Notes: generated from the letters alone by a model not told the origin. A DNA stretch of 64,000 bases from Erysipelotrichaceae bacterium (GCA_015058945.1 SVBF01000011.1:76527-140526); one strand, 5' to 3'. Counted from the stretch's first letter, positions 35,014-42,800 are shown. Numbers and translations are program-made.

Positions 35014-36687
35014 TCAATCGACTTCGACGAAGAGGGGGAGCACCATCGGTTCTTTGCCCGTGGTGCGGCGGATCATGCGCAGGATCTTCTCGTAGGCGTT
35101 TTGCTTGATCTCGTCGATCGAGTAGAGCGGGTTCTCGAGGAATTCGTGGGCGGTCTGGACGGCGATGCGCTCAGATTCGCGGAGGATCCCCTCGGCGTCC
35201 TTGGCGACCAAGAGGCCTCTCATCTGTCCGCTTGGGCCGGCGATGACCGCGCGGCGCGACTTCGAGATGGTGAGGGTGATGACCACGACGCCCTCGGCGA
35301 GCTTCTGACGGTCCTGAAGGACGTTAGCGGAGACATCCCCTACCCCTTCGCCGTCGATCATGAGGTCGCCGTGGGGTATCTTCTCGTCAAAGACGCGTCC
35401 GCCCGTCTCGTCGATGAGGACGGACATGCCGTTTTCGACGACGAAGACGTTCTGGTGGTTGAGGTTGATGCCCATGGAGAGGGCGCTCATGGCGTTATGG
35501 AGCAAGGATTTGTAGAAGCCCTTGATGGGAACGTAGTAACGGGGTTTGAAGATCGAGGCCATCATGCGGAGGTCTTCCTCGGATGCGTGCATGCGAAGGA
35601 AGTTCTTTTTTGGGACGACGATGACGCTCGCGCCGGTGCGGAAGAGCTCGTCGGCGGCGTCGGTGTATTCGATCTCGGTGTTGTCGTCGCTTGGGGAAGC
35701 GATGACGAAGGTGTCGGTGGTCTTGAGCTTGATGCGCTTATCCTCGTTTTGTCCCGAGGCCAATAAGGCGATCTTGCGGAAGAGTTTGGAACCAAAGCCG
35801 GTCATGAGGATGACGAGGTCCTGGTCGCGTTGGCGCAAGATGTCGTCGGTGGAGACGAACGAATCGCGCGGAATGGCGTGGTTGCCCGCGGTTTGGACGG
35901 CTTTGAGGGTATCGTAGGTCGCGGCGTCATAGCAGGCGACCTTGCGCTTCTCCTTCACGGCGAGGCGGATGATCTCGGTGATGTTATAGAGGTTATTGGA
36001 ATAGATGGAGACGAAGATGCGCCCCTCGGCGTTTTTGAAGGCTTCGGAGATATGGGGCGTGAGCTTATATAACGGGGCGGTATAGCCGCTGCGCTCGGCA
36101 TAGATCGATTCGGGTAAGAGGGCCAAAGTCGGTTTCTCGGCGAGCTGGGCGATCGCGTTCATGTCGTTGAGGAAGGCGGGGTCGGCCGCGTTCTCGACGA
36201 CGAAATCGCCGGTGATGATGATGTTGCCCATCGAAGTGGAGATCGCCATGCCGGAGCTATCGGCGATGTTATGGGCGGTATGGAAATAGTAGATATCGCG
36301 TCCGGCGACCTTGAAGGTGCTCGTTGGCTCGACCACGTGAAGGTCGTACATCTTGGGGTCTTTCTTGACGTGCTCGGTGAAGAGCTTGAGCATCGCCAAG
36401 GTGACGTGGGAGCCATATACCGGCGCCGGGGCGTCGGGATAGATGTAGGCCAAAGCCCCCACTTCGTCGTCATGGCCATGGAGGAGGAAGTAGGCGCGGA
36501 TGCGGTCTTTGTTCTCCACGAGGTAGTCGTAACGGGGGATGACGTAATCCACGCCCGGCATGGTCTTGTCGGGTTGCATGATGCCGGCCTCGACGACGAA
36601 GATGTCCTGATTGATTTCGATGACGTAGCAGTTCTTGCCGTCTTCGTCGAGTCCGCCGAGAGCGAATATCCTGATTTTGTCGTTCAT
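35014..36687 (-). CDS. Ribonuclease J2-like protein with degenerate active site
   Basis: An RNase J family metallo-beta-lactamase/beta-CASP protein, 557 residues, the usual length. The first metal motif reads HGHDDEVGA, where active RNase J has H-x-H-x-D-H followed by IG, so the last histidine is Glu. Near the end, the conserved P-V-H-G-E-Y-R reads PIKGFYK, losing another histidine. TGDFV is kept. Such losses are typical of RNase J2, which works as a partner of J1 in mRNA decay. J1 is not in the window. The start is ATG 36687 (AAGGAA upstream); 115 in-frame codons upstream overlap the next gene and are rejected. It is cotranscribed with the phosphodiesterase 17 nt before it. Confidence 0.85.
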   Translation of the reverse strand: MNDKIRIFALGGLDEDGKNCYVIEINQDIFVVEAGIMQPDKTMPGVDYVIPRYDYLVENKDRIRAYFLLHGHDDEVGALAYIYPDAPAPVYGSHVTLAMLKLFTEHVKKDPKMYDLHVVEPTSTFKVAGRDIYYFHTAHNIADSSGMAISTSMGNIIITGDFVVENAADPAFLNDMNAIAQLAEKPTLALLPESIYAERSGYTAPLYKLTPHISEAFKNAEGRIFVSIYSNNLYNITEIIRLAVKEKRKVACYDAATYDTLKAVQTAGNHAIPRDSFVSTDDILRQRDQDLVILMTGFGSKLFRKIALLASGQNEDKRIKLKTTDTFVIASPSDDNTEIEYTDAADELFRTGASVIVVPKKNFLRMHASEEDLRMMASIFKPRYYVPIKGFYKSLLHNAMSALSMGINLNHQNVFVVENGMSVLIDETGGRVFDEKIPHGDLMIDGEGVGDVSANVLQDRQKLAEGVVVITLTISKSRRAVIAGPSGQMRGLLVAKDAEGILRESERIAVQTAHEFLENPLYSIDEIKQNAYEKILRMIRRTTGKEPMVLPLFVEVD

Positions 36688-36704
36688 AGTCGTAAGTTCC
36701 TTCG

Positions 36705-37247
36705 TTAGTAGAGATCCACGGTCATGATGGGCGAGTCGTCGTCGAGCTTTCGTATCTCGATGCGGCCTCCGTCCATGACGCCGTAAGAGGCGGGGTAGCC
36801 GTTTTTGGGGAAGGCGATGGAGCCGGGGTTGACGTAGACGACGCCGTCGCTCTTCTTGAGCATGGGCACATGGGTATGGCCATACATCAGCACGTCGCCG
36901 CGCTCGACCTCGAGCAGATCGGAGGTGAGGAGGTCGCCATGGATCAAATCGCAGCGGAAGCCGTTGAGATAGGCGATCTTCGAATCCTCCATCGTGAAGC
37001 GGAGCAAGGTCTGATCGACGCGGGAATCGCAATTGCCGCGCACCCCGAGGGTCATGTGGGCGAAACGGTTGAGGATGCTCGCCGTGCCCATGGGATCATA
37101 ATCGGAGGGGACGCCGTTGCGCGGGCCGTTATAGAGATAGTCGCCAAGCAAAATGAGCCGCTCGGGCTGATAGGCGGTGATGACTTGCTCGAGGCGCTTA
37201 GCCGCGAGAAGCCGACCATGGATGTCACTGGCGATCAAAATACGCAA
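36705..37247 (-). CDS. YfcE/MJ0936-type metallophosphodiesterase
   Basis: A calcineurin-like phosphoesterase of 180 residues: MRILIASDIHG, LILLGDYLYNG, GVRGNCDS, DLIHGDLL and MYGHTHVP are the five metal-binding motifs in order. It hydrolyses phosphodiesters; the natural substrate is unknown. The start codon is TTG (37247-37245) with AGAGGT at 7-8 nt; there is no better ATG. An inverted repeat lies in the upstream region. Confidence 0.88.
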   Translation of the reverse strand: MRILIASDIHGRLLAAKRLEQVITAYQPERLILLGDYLYNGPRNGVPSDYDPMGTASILNRFAHMTLGVRGNCDSRVDQTLLRFTMEDSKIAYLNGFRCDLIHGDLLTSDLLEVERGDVLMYGHTHVPMLKKSDGVVYVNPGSIAFPKNGYPASYGVMDGGRIEIRKLDDDSPIMTVDLY

Positions 37248-37273
37248 AAAAGTTACCTCTTTGGAATTGTAAT

Positions 37274-37286
37274 CGAACTATGTTCG
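37274..37286. repeat. Inverted repeat upstream of the phosphodiesterase-RNase J run
   Basis: CGAAC-TAT-GTTCG lies between the likely promoter elements of the run. It resembles a Firmicutes LexA box, but the spacer is 3 nt instead of 4, so it is only reported as a possible operator. Confidence 0.3.
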
Positions 37287-37393
37287 TTACAAAAGAACAA
37301 TCGACATTTTTTGGCGGTTTTTCGTCTATTTAGACGAGTCGGAAACCCTAAGGGAAAACCTTCATCGCGTTAATTCACCTTGCCAAAGAGCGA

Positions 37394-37424
37394 GGAAAAA
37401 GCCGCCCGAGGTGAATCGGACGGC
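37394..37424 (-). terminator. Terminator of the flavoprotein operon
   Basis: Stem GCCGTCCG/CGGGCGGC (37401-37424, one G-U pair), then TTTTTCC on the minus strand. Confidence 0.8.
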
Positions 37425-37459
37425 TATGCATCAAAATATGCAGGAAACGGATTTCGTGC

Positions 37460-37807
37460 TTATTTCTCGATATCGCGTGTCGCAACCAAATCGATGCCGG
37501 CGCCGGCGATATTGGCTTTTACGACGTCACCGATATGGACGGGCGGGACCAAAACCACTTCGTTGACTTCTTTCATCGCGTCAAAGACTTTGCCCTTGGG
37601 AATCGGGGCGATGGTCTTCACCGGGCACACCTCGAGTAGCTCGCTATGGCAGCGGACGGTGGTCGTCAAGGTGCGACGAGGGTCCGTCACTTCTTGCCTA
37701 GCGTAGGCCGCCCCACGGGGGCAGGAATTGCCGGTGACGTTAAGGTCGTCGTCGATATGGAGATGGCATCCGCGGGGGCAGATGATGCAGGTCATGTCGG
37801 TCGCCAT
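37460..37807 (-). CDS. DUF1667 protein, partner of GlpA-like flavoproteins
   Basis: 115 residues with cysteine motifs CIICPRGC and NSCPRGAAYA near the N-terminus and a later CHSELLEVCPVKT. DUF1667 proteins are usually encoded with anaerobic-glycerol-3-phosphate-dehydrogenase-like flavoproteins; the cysteines suggest a metal or Fe-S site. GGAGG lies 10 nt before the ATG. An in-frame ATG four codons later (MTCIICPRGC) is an alternative start. Confidence 0.85.
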   Translation of the reverse strand: MATDMTCIICPRGCHLHIDDDLNVTGNSCPRGAAYARQEVTDPRRTLTTTVRCHSELLEVCPVKTIAPIPKGKVFDAMKEVNEVVLVPPVHIGDVVKANIAGAGIDLVATRDIEK

Positions 37808-37809
37808 GG

Positions 37810-39069
37810 TTATTTGGCCTCCTTGTCCACGAGGGACACGGTGAGTTCCCCTTCTCCTTCGAGGAGGGATTTGTCGAGGGAGATGATTTCCATCTCGCTC
37901 GGGATGATCGCGGGCTTAAGCATGCGCTTGAGCAGCTTGTCACCGAGGCGATATTCGACGTAGACGTCTTTCCTGGGCTTACGGACGCGGAACTTGAGCT
38001 GGACCTTGTCCTCGGCGTTAAGCAAGTCGATGGCGGCGGGAACGACGTAGCCGATCCCATCGCCCGCTTTGGTATGAAGGAGCTTCTCGTGACGCTTGAG
38101 TTCGCCCTTAAGGTATTTGGCGGCGCCCAAGCCGGCGACCTTACCTTCCTCGACGACATAGTCGACGAGGTCATGGACATGGAGGACGTTGCCGCAGGAG
38201 AAGATGCCTTCGACCTCGGTCTCCATGTGCTCGTTGACCTTTGAGCCCCTGGTGGAGGACATCGGGACGCCGATTTTGTCGAGCAGATCGTTATTGGGGA
38301 TCAAACCGATGGAAAGCATCAAGGTGTCGACCTCAAAGCGCTCTGCGGTACCCGGGATAACGTTGAGCTTATCGTCGACTTCGGAGATCTCGATGGCCTC
38401 GAGTTTGCCCTTGCCGATGACCTTCGAGACCGTATGGCTCAGGTAGAGAGGGATGCCGAAATCGATGAGGCATTGCTGGATGTTGCGGTTCAAGCCGTTG
38501 CTATAGGGCATGATCTCGGCGACGCCGAGGACCTTCGCGCCCTCCAGCGTCATGCGCCGAGCCATGATGAGGCCGATGTCGCCGGAACCTAAGATAAAGA
38601 CCTTCTTGCCGACGAGATAGCCGTATTCGTTGAGGTAAAGTTGGGCTTGGCCGGCGGTGATGACGCCGGCAGGACGCTCGCCGGGGATGCCGATCGCGCC
38701 GGCGTTACGCTCATAGCATCCCGCGGCCATGACGATGGCCCTAGCTTGGATGACATGGGCGCCTTTTTGGCTCACGTAGGACACTTGCTTGTCCTTGCTG
38801 ATCGCGGTGACGTTGGCGTTAAGCTCATAGGCGATGCCGCGCTCCTGCACCTGTTTGACGAAGCGGGTGAGGAATTCGGGGCCGGTGAGCTCTTCTTTGA
38901 AATAGGTGAGGCCGAAGCCGTTATGGATGCATTGGTTGAGGATGCCACCCAAGAAGGGTCCGCGTTCCAAGATGAGGATGTCGCGGATGCCTTGGTCGTA
39001 GGCCGAGACGGCCGCGGCCATGCCGGCGGATCCACCGCCGATGATGACGAGTTCGCGGTTTTCCATCAT
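37810..39069 (-). CDS. FAD-dependent NAD(P)-type oxidoreductase
   Basis: 419 residues. N-terminal FAD-binding Rossmann motif VIIGGGSAGMAAAVSAYDQG, a second dinucleotide motif KVFILGSGDIGLIMARRM near 155 and the FAD-closing GIFSCGNVLHVHDLVD near 290. This is the pyridine-nucleotide-disulfide-oxidoreductase fold lacking a CxxxxC redox pair. It is the middle gene of a trio with a GlpA-like dehydrogenase (4-nt overlap) and DUF1667, and probably passes electrons between glycerol 3-phosphate oxidation and an acceptor. The exact reaction is inferred. Confidence 0.85.
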   Translation of the reverse strand: MMENRELVIIGGGSAGMAAAVSAYDQGIRDILILERGPFLGGILNQCIHNGFGLTYFKEELTGPEFLTRFVKQVQERGIAYELNANVTAISKDKQVSYVSQKGAHVIQARAIVMAAGCYERNAGAIGIPGERPAGVITAGQAQLYLNEYGYLVGKKVFILGSGDIGLIMARRMTLEGAKVLGVAEIMPYSNGLNRNIQQCLIDFGIPLYLSHTVSKVIGKGKLEAIEISEVDDKLNVIPGTAERFEVDTLMLSIGLIPNNDLLDKIGVPMSSTRGSKVNEHMETEVEGIFSCGNVLHVHDLVDYVVEEGKVAGLGAAKYLKGELKRHEKLLHTKAGDGIGYVVPAAIDLLNAEDKVQLKFRVRKPRKDVYVEYRLGDKLLKRMLKPAIIPSEMEIISLDKSLLEGEGELTVSLVDKEAK

Positions 39070-40493
39070 TTGCTCTCCTTATCGAGGATTTGGCTGCCGT
39101 TACGGTCATAGAGGACATCTAGAGGCGAAACGCCGAGGTGTTTGGCCAAGAGGAAGAGGACCTTGGGCTGGCAGAAGCCGCCTTGGCATTTGCCAAAGCC
39201 CGCCCTGGTGCGCTTTTTGACGGCTTTGATGGTGAGTGCCGGCAAGGAACGGGACAAGACGTCCTCGATCTCGCCGAGGCTCACTTTCTCGCAGTTGCAG
39301 ATCATCTCGCCATAATGGGGGTTTTCCTTGATGAGACGCTCCTTCTCCTCCTCGGGGAGTTTGGCGACGCTCACGTACTTTTTGACGCGGGGGTTGAAGT
39401 CTTTCTTCTCCTTCAGCGGGAGTTTGGCGCGGACGAGTTCCTCGACCACGTAACGCCCGATCGCCGGGGAAGAGACGAGGCCGGGCGATTCGATGCCGGC
39501 GCAGTTGATGAAGCCGGGGGTATGCTCGCTCTCCTCGATGATGAAGTCGTGGGTACTCGGGGTGGCGCGAAGTCCGGCGAAGGTGCGGATCTGTTCCCTG
39601 AAGGGAATATTAGGCACCATCATGGTCGCCTGGGCACGGACGTTATTGAGTGTCTCTTTGTCGGTGCTATGGTCGTCCTTGTCCTCGACCCATTCGGAGG
39701 AGGGGCCGACAAGATAGTTGCCGGAAGTCGTATGGGTGACGAGGATGCCTTTGCCTTTCTCGCTTGGAAGCGGGAAGAGGACATGGTTCACGAAGCCCGG
39801 GGCGAAATGGTCCAAGACGTAATATTCTCCTTTGCGGGGATGCACGGTCCAAGGGATGTCATCCACCATCTTGGCGATCTCCTCCGAGGCGACGCCGGCG
39901 CAGTTGATGACGAGCTTGGCTTCGTAAAGGCCTTTATTAGTCTTGACCACAAAGTGGTCGCCCTTCTTTTCAATGCCAAGAACCTCTTCGCTAAGATGGA
40001 GTTTGACGCCGTTATCGATCGCGTTCTCGAAGGCGTGGGCGACGAGGGTAAAGGGATTGACGATGCCCGCGGTGGGGCAGAGCAAGCCACCCTTGACCTC
40101 GGGGGTCACGTTCGGTTCCAAGGCTTTGACTTCGTCACCGCTAAGGAGCTGGACGGGGACGCCGTTTTCCTTGCCTCTTGCTTCGAGGTCTTTGAGCATT
40201 TGGAGTTGCTTGTCCTCGATCGCGAGGGTCAATGAGCCACATTGCTCAAATTCGACGTCGAGTTCTTCGCATAGCTTTGGGAACATCTTGTTCCCCTCGA
40301 CATTAAAACGCGCCTTTTTGGTTCCTGGGACGGGATCGTAGCCGGAGTGGACGATCGCGGAGTTGGCCATGGAAGTCGCGTCGCCAACGTCGTTTTCTTT
40401 TTCGAGTACGAGGACGTTGAGCTCATACCGGGAGAGGTTGCGGGCGACGAAAGCGCCTACGGCTCCCCCACCAATAATGATGATGTCTTCCAT
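39066..40493 (-). CDS. GlpA-like glycerol-3-phosphate dehydrogenase with BFD-type Fe-S domain
   Basis: 475 residues: FAD site IIIIGGGAVGAFVARNLSR at the start, the DAO fold, and a C-terminal BFD-like domain with CNCEKVS and CQGGFC cysteines for a [2Fe-2S] cluster. It probably oxidises glycerol 3-phosphate to dihydroxyacetone phosphate. The start is ATG 40493; 18 in-frame codons upstream are in the promoter. TATAAT lies 10 nt before this ATG and no ribosome site is present, suggesting a near-leaderless mRNA. No glpK or glpF is in the window. Confidence 0.85.
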   Translation of the reverse strand: MEDIIIIGGGAVGAFVARNLSRYELNVLVLEKENDVGDATSMANSAIVHSGYDPVPGTKKARFNVEGNKMFPKLCEELDVEFEQCGSLTLAIEDKQLQMLKDLEARGKENGVPVQLLSGDEVKALEPNVTPEVKGGLLCPTAGIVNPFTLVAHAFENAIDNGVKLHLSEEVLGIEKKGDHFVVKTNKGLYEAKLVINCAGVASEEIAKMVDDIPWTVHPRKGEYYVLDHFAPGFVNHVLFPLPSEKGKGILVTHTTSGNYLVGPSSEWVEDKDDHSTDKETLNNVRAQATMMVPNIPFREQIRTFAGLRATPSTHDFIIEESEHTPGFINCAGIESPGLVSSPAIGRYVVEELVRAKLPLKEKKDFNPRVKKYVSVAKLPEEEKERLIKENPHYGEMICNCEKVSLGEIEDVLSRSLPALTIKAVKKRTRAGFGKCQGGFCQPKVLFLLAKHLGVSPLDVLYDRNGSQILDKESK

Positions 40494-40503
40494 AAGTGCG
40501 TTT

Positions 40504-40532
40504 ATTATAAACGCCCCTTTGTGGTAAGTTAA
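40504..40532 (-). promoter_or_regulatory. Promoter of the GlpA-like operon, near-leaderless
   Basis: Minus strand TTAACT (40527-40532), 17-nt spacer, TATAAT (40504-40509), then 10 nt to the ATG at 40493. Confidence 0.65.
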
Positions 40533-40569
40533 TGAGGAACGAACCAAAAATTAGTGGGGATAATTCACC

Positions 40570-41670
40570 ATGAAACTCAAACTGTATCAAGATATCGTCG
40601 AGGAGTTGCTCGAGGAGAACGCCGAAAGCGAAATCGCCGACGCGATCTGCAATGAAGCCTACTTCGCCCTTTCGCCCTTGGAACGGGAAAAAGTCGGCGA
40701 AGACATCCGCAAAGGGACCAAGCCATCCGAGGCTTACCGCAAAGCGGTCCTCTCCCATATGGATGAGGGGGCGAAAGAGGATTTCGCCTCGGTGCAGGTC
40801 GGCTTTGGCTTTGAGGAAATCAAGGCGTTGGACCCCGCTTCTTATCTTAACGACCCCTACTATCAACGCGTCGTCTCTTCCTTCAAAGGCAAACGCGCCC
40901 TCGGCTCCTGGGTCATGGAGATGAAGCGTTATGAGCCCTATGAATGCTTCGTCTATGACGAAGTGAAGGAATCCTCGTTGATCCCAAGCGTCACCTATAG
41001 CCCCATCGGTTTCTTTGAAAAGACGTTTCCTTACCCCGCCTTAAGGCAGGGCGACCGGGTTTATATGCCCTTGATCCCCCATGAGATGAACACGATGGCC
41101 GCGGCGATCAAAAAGGCCAAAGGCGATGTCTGCACGATGGGCCTAGGCATGGGCTATTTCGCCTTTATGGCGAGTCAAAAGGACGAAGTCTCTTCCCTCA
41201 TCATCCTCGAGCGCGACCAAAACGTCATCAAGCTCTTCAAGGAATTCTTCTTGCCCTTATTCGACCATCCGGAGAAGATCAAAGTCCTCCGCGTCGAGGA
41301 CGCCTTGGAATATGTGTCAGAGAAGCCCTTCGACTATCTTTTCGCCGACCTCCACCATGACGCGGTCGATGGTCTTCCCCTCTATATATCCTTATTAAAG
41401 AAAGAAGGACTCTCCAAGGAGACCGACGTCTGGATCGAGAAGGCGATCCTCACCTACTTCCGCCGCCACGTGATCGCCCTCATCGAGGAAGCGGTGTCTG
41501 GCTATGGCGATGAGGATTACAAAGCCTATTCCGATTTCTCTTCCCGCCTGCTTTGCTCGTTATATTTCCATCTCAAAAACGTCGTCATCGAAACCGAGGA
41601 TGACTTGAACCGACTCCTTTCCGACGCCTCGTTAAAAGCGATCGCGAAAGACTTAAAACTCGTCGAGTAG
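40570..41670 (+). CDS. SAM-methyltransferase-like protein, unknown target
   Basis: 366 residues. A helical N-terminal part (~1-80) is followed by a Rossmann-type region with VCTMGLGMGYFAFMAS near 195 (motif I), SSLIILERDQNVIKLF near 215 (motif II with the acidic E) and DYLFADLHHDAVDG near 260 (motif IV). This fits a class I methyltransferase-like fold; the substrate is unknown and activity is not certain. GATAAT lies 5 nt before the ATG, but GGGG in the same stretch may serve as a weak ribosome site. It diverges from the GlpA-like operon. Confidence 0.7.
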   Translation: MKLKLYQDIVEELLEENAESEIADAICNEAYFALSPLEREKVGEDIRKGTKPSEAYRKAVLSHMDEGAKEDFASVQVGFGFEEIKALDPASYLNDPYYQRVVSSFKGKRALGSWVMEMKRYEPYECFVYDEVKESSLIPSVTYSPIGFFEKTFPYPALRQGDRVYMPLIPHEMNTMAAAIKKAKGDVCTMGLGMGYFAFMASQKDEVSSLIILERDQNVIKLFKEFFLPLFDHPEKIKVLRVEDALEYVSEKPFDYLFADLHHDAVDGLPLYISLLKKEGLSKETDVWIEKAILTYFRRHVIALIEEAVSGYGDEDYKAYSDFSSRLLCSLYFHLKNVVIETEDDLNRLLSDASLKAIAKDLKLVE

Positions 41671-41687
41671 ATAGTCAAACAATAAAG

Positions 41688-41716
41688 TTACGCACATTCG
41701 ATAGACAGTGTATATT
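41688..41716 (+). promoter_or_regulatory. Candidate promoter of the small-peptide locus
   Basis: TTACGC (41688-41693), 17-nt spacer, TATATT (41711-41716). It would give a ~100-nt leader before the first small ORF. A second -10-like TATGAT at 41792-41797 lacks a -35. Confidence 0.4.
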
Positions 41717-41824
41717 TTCGTTCGTTTTCCTTCGATGTTTAGCCACTTTTGAATTTAGGGTGCTCGCTAACAGGTTCAATCCGAAATCGGTTATGATTTA
41801 GGCGTAGTCGAAAGGAGTGAAACC

Positions 41825-41884
41825 TTGCGACTGATCATCCGACAAGTGGGCCGTCTGACTCTTGAGGATGACGGAGGCCCATAG
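41825..41884 (+). CDS. 19-codon leader ORF of the small-peptide locus
   Basis: TTG start with AAAGGAG 7 nt upstream; the peptide begins MRLIIRQVGRL and ends EDDGGP. Its TAG touches the ATG of the hydrophobic peptide (TAGATG), and it contains that gene's GGAGG site (41873-41877). That site is folded into a hairpin, GGGCC-GTC (41848-41855) against GAC-GGCCC (41870-41880). A ribosome reading the leader would open the hairpin, so it is probably a coupling or attenuation ORF rather than a functional protein. Confidence 0.45.
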   Translation: MRLIIRQVGRLTLEDDGGP

Positions 41885-41962
41885 ATGCTGGAGTTGATAC
41901 TCTTGCTTCTCGTGGTCATCCTATTCCTTAAAGAAGTAAAAGAAATCCGCCCTAAGAAATAG
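41885..41962 (+). CDS. 25-residue hydrophobic peptide, candidate type I toxin
   Basis: The peptide starts MLELILLLLVVILF (one membrane helix) and ends with a charged tail, KEVKEIRPKK. GGAGG is 7 nt before the ATG but lies in a hairpin. The stop codon is inside another stem (TCCG-CCTA with TAGG-CGGA, 41946-41970). An excellent promoter faces back into the ORF from 42014, predicting an antisense RNA over its 3' half. Small size, helix plus basic tail, sequestered ribosome site and antisense promoter are features of type I toxins. I know no matching named family. Confidence 0.55.
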   Translation: MLELILLLLVVILFLKEVKEIRPKK

Positions 41963-41979
41963 GACGGAAATCTGAAACC
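41885..41979 (-). ncRNA. Predicted antisense RNA over the hydrophobic-peptide gene
   Basis: Transcription from the minus-strand promoter at 41986-42014 should begin near 41979 and run through the whole 25-codon ORF in antisense. The 3' end is not defined by a clear terminator; the given end only marks the ORF start. The GGGCC/GGCCC hairpin at 41848-41880 may stop it. Confidence 0.4.
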
Positions 41980-42003
41980 ACAAGGAGTATAACACTCCAC
42001 CAC
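41939..42003. repeat. Duplicated unit, copy 1 (peptide tail, hairpin, antisense -10)
   Basis: 65 bp starting AAAGAAATCCGCCC and ending ACTCCACCAC. A 67-bp near-identical copy is at 42172-42238. The unit contains the stem TCCG-CCTA/TAGG-CGGA and the GGAGT-ATAAC-ACTCC hairpin, which on the minus strand supplies TATACT. Confidence 0.85.
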
Positions 42004-42014
42004 GGTCTCCGCAA
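41986..42014 (-). promoter_or_regulatory. Antisense promoter of the small-peptide locus
   Basis: Minus strand TTGCGG (42009-42014), 17-nt spacer, TATACT (41986-41991). Its -10 lies in the symmetrical GGAGTATAACACTCC element that recurs at 42219-42233 and 42241-42255. Confidence 0.6.
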
Positions 42015-42040
42015 CAGACGGTGCGCCCGTGGGCTCTCGG

Positions 42041-42130
42041 ATGGCTCTGCGCGAAAAATATCCGGAAGGAACTCTTTTTGGCGTCTTTGCCTCCGACTCA
42101 TACCATCGATTCACTTTAGTTTCGTCATAA
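42041..42130 (+). CDS. Possible 29-codon ORF between the duplicated units
   Basis: ATG 42041 to TAA 42130, starting MALREKYPEGTLFGVF and ending YHRFTLVSS. The open frame extends 14 codons further upstream without a start. Composition looks protein-like, but there is no good ribosome site. It could be a gene remnant carried between the two repeat copies. Confidence 0.25.
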   Translation: MALREKYPEGTLFGVFASDSYHRFTLVSS

Positions 42131-42171
42131 AGAATGCTGTTATCGGCAATGAAGGTATCGAAAGAGCAAAA

Positions 42172-42260
42172 AAAGAAATCCGCCCTAAGAAATAGGACGG
42201 AAATCTAACCCACAAGGAGGAGTATAACACTCCACCACTAGGAGTATAACGCTCCACCAC
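42172..42260. repeat. Duplicated unit, copy 2, plus a third hairpin
   Basis: 42172-42238 repeats 41939-42003. The frame ending KKEIRPKK is kept, but the hydrophobic part and start codon are missing, so this is a 3' fragment. A third hairpin, GGAGT-ATAAC-GCTCC, follows at 42241-42255 with one A-to-G change that keeps pairing as G-U. Confidence 0.8.
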
Positions 42261-42275
42261 AAAGTGCGGAATCCC

Positions 42276-42692
42276 CTATTCGGCTTTCAAGCCTTCAAGG
42301 AAGGCCTCAAGGCGCGCGAAATCCTCTTCGTTGGGCCTACCTTTGTTCAAGAAGATCCAGCTCGCGACGGTATGGAATTCTTTGTCGCTGACGGCGATGC
42401 CGTTTTTGTCGCAGGCTTTCTTCACCGCCTTTAACGTGGATGCCCCACTGGCGGCGCTATTGATGTTGACGACCTCACCGATCTTGTCTTTGTTTTCGTG
42501 CAGGAAGAGTTTGATCTCCTTATCGATGTCGGTGGCGTACATCGCGTTGATCAAAATCAGGCGGTCCACCTTCTCCTCCAACGGGCTTTCGACGGTCAAG
42601 GCCTCGAGGCCGAGCTTCTCGCTGACGAAATCGGCGATCTTCTTCGTGTTCCCCTTCTTGCTCTTGGTGAAATATCGTATGGCTTGTTTCAT
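42276..42692 (-). CDS. Flavodoxin-family protein
   Basis: 138 residues beginning MKQAIRYFTKSKKGNTKKIADF, the flavodoxin phosphate loop (S/T-x-x-G-N-T), followed by a strand with RLILINAMYATDID and the loop INSAASGASTLKAVK. It is expected to bind FMN and carry electrons in the cytosol. The start is ATG 42692, 8 nt after GGAGG; an ATG 15 nt upstream is rejected. It has its own good promoter. Confidence 0.85.
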   Translation of the reverse strand: MKQAIRYFTKSKKGNTKKIADFVSEKLGLEALTVESPLEEKVDRLILINAMYATDIDKEIKLFLHENKDKIGEVVNINSAASGASTLKAVKKACDKNGIAVSDKEFHTVASWIFLNKGRPNEEDFARLEAFLEGLKAE

Positions 42693-42712
42693 GGATTTAT
42701 CCTCCAAGGATG

Positions 42713-42740
42713 TTTATAAATTCCGTCGGTTATTCGTCAA
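42713..42740 (-). promoter_or_regulatory. Flavodoxin gene promoter
   Basis: Minus strand TTGACG (42735-42740), 16-nt spacer, TATAAA (42713-42718), then GGAGG and the ATG at 42692. Confidence 0.65.
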
Positions 42741-42754
42741 CCGATTTGCTCCAT

Positions 42755-42783
42755 GGAAAAGGCCTCTAGTCATCCTAGAGGCC
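42755..42783 (-). terminator. pnp terminator
   Basis: 9-bp stem GGCCTCTAG/CTAGAGGCC (42761-42783), then TTTTCC on the minus strand. Confidence 0.85.
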
Positions 42784-42800
42784 GATTCGATTGCGGTTAA

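Noticed and set aside
37274-37286. LexA (SOS) box CGAAC-TAT-GTTCG upstream of the phosphodiesterase gene
   Set aside because: The half-sites match the Firmicutes box, but the spacer is 3 nt instead of 4, which moves them out of register, and the genes are not SOS genes.
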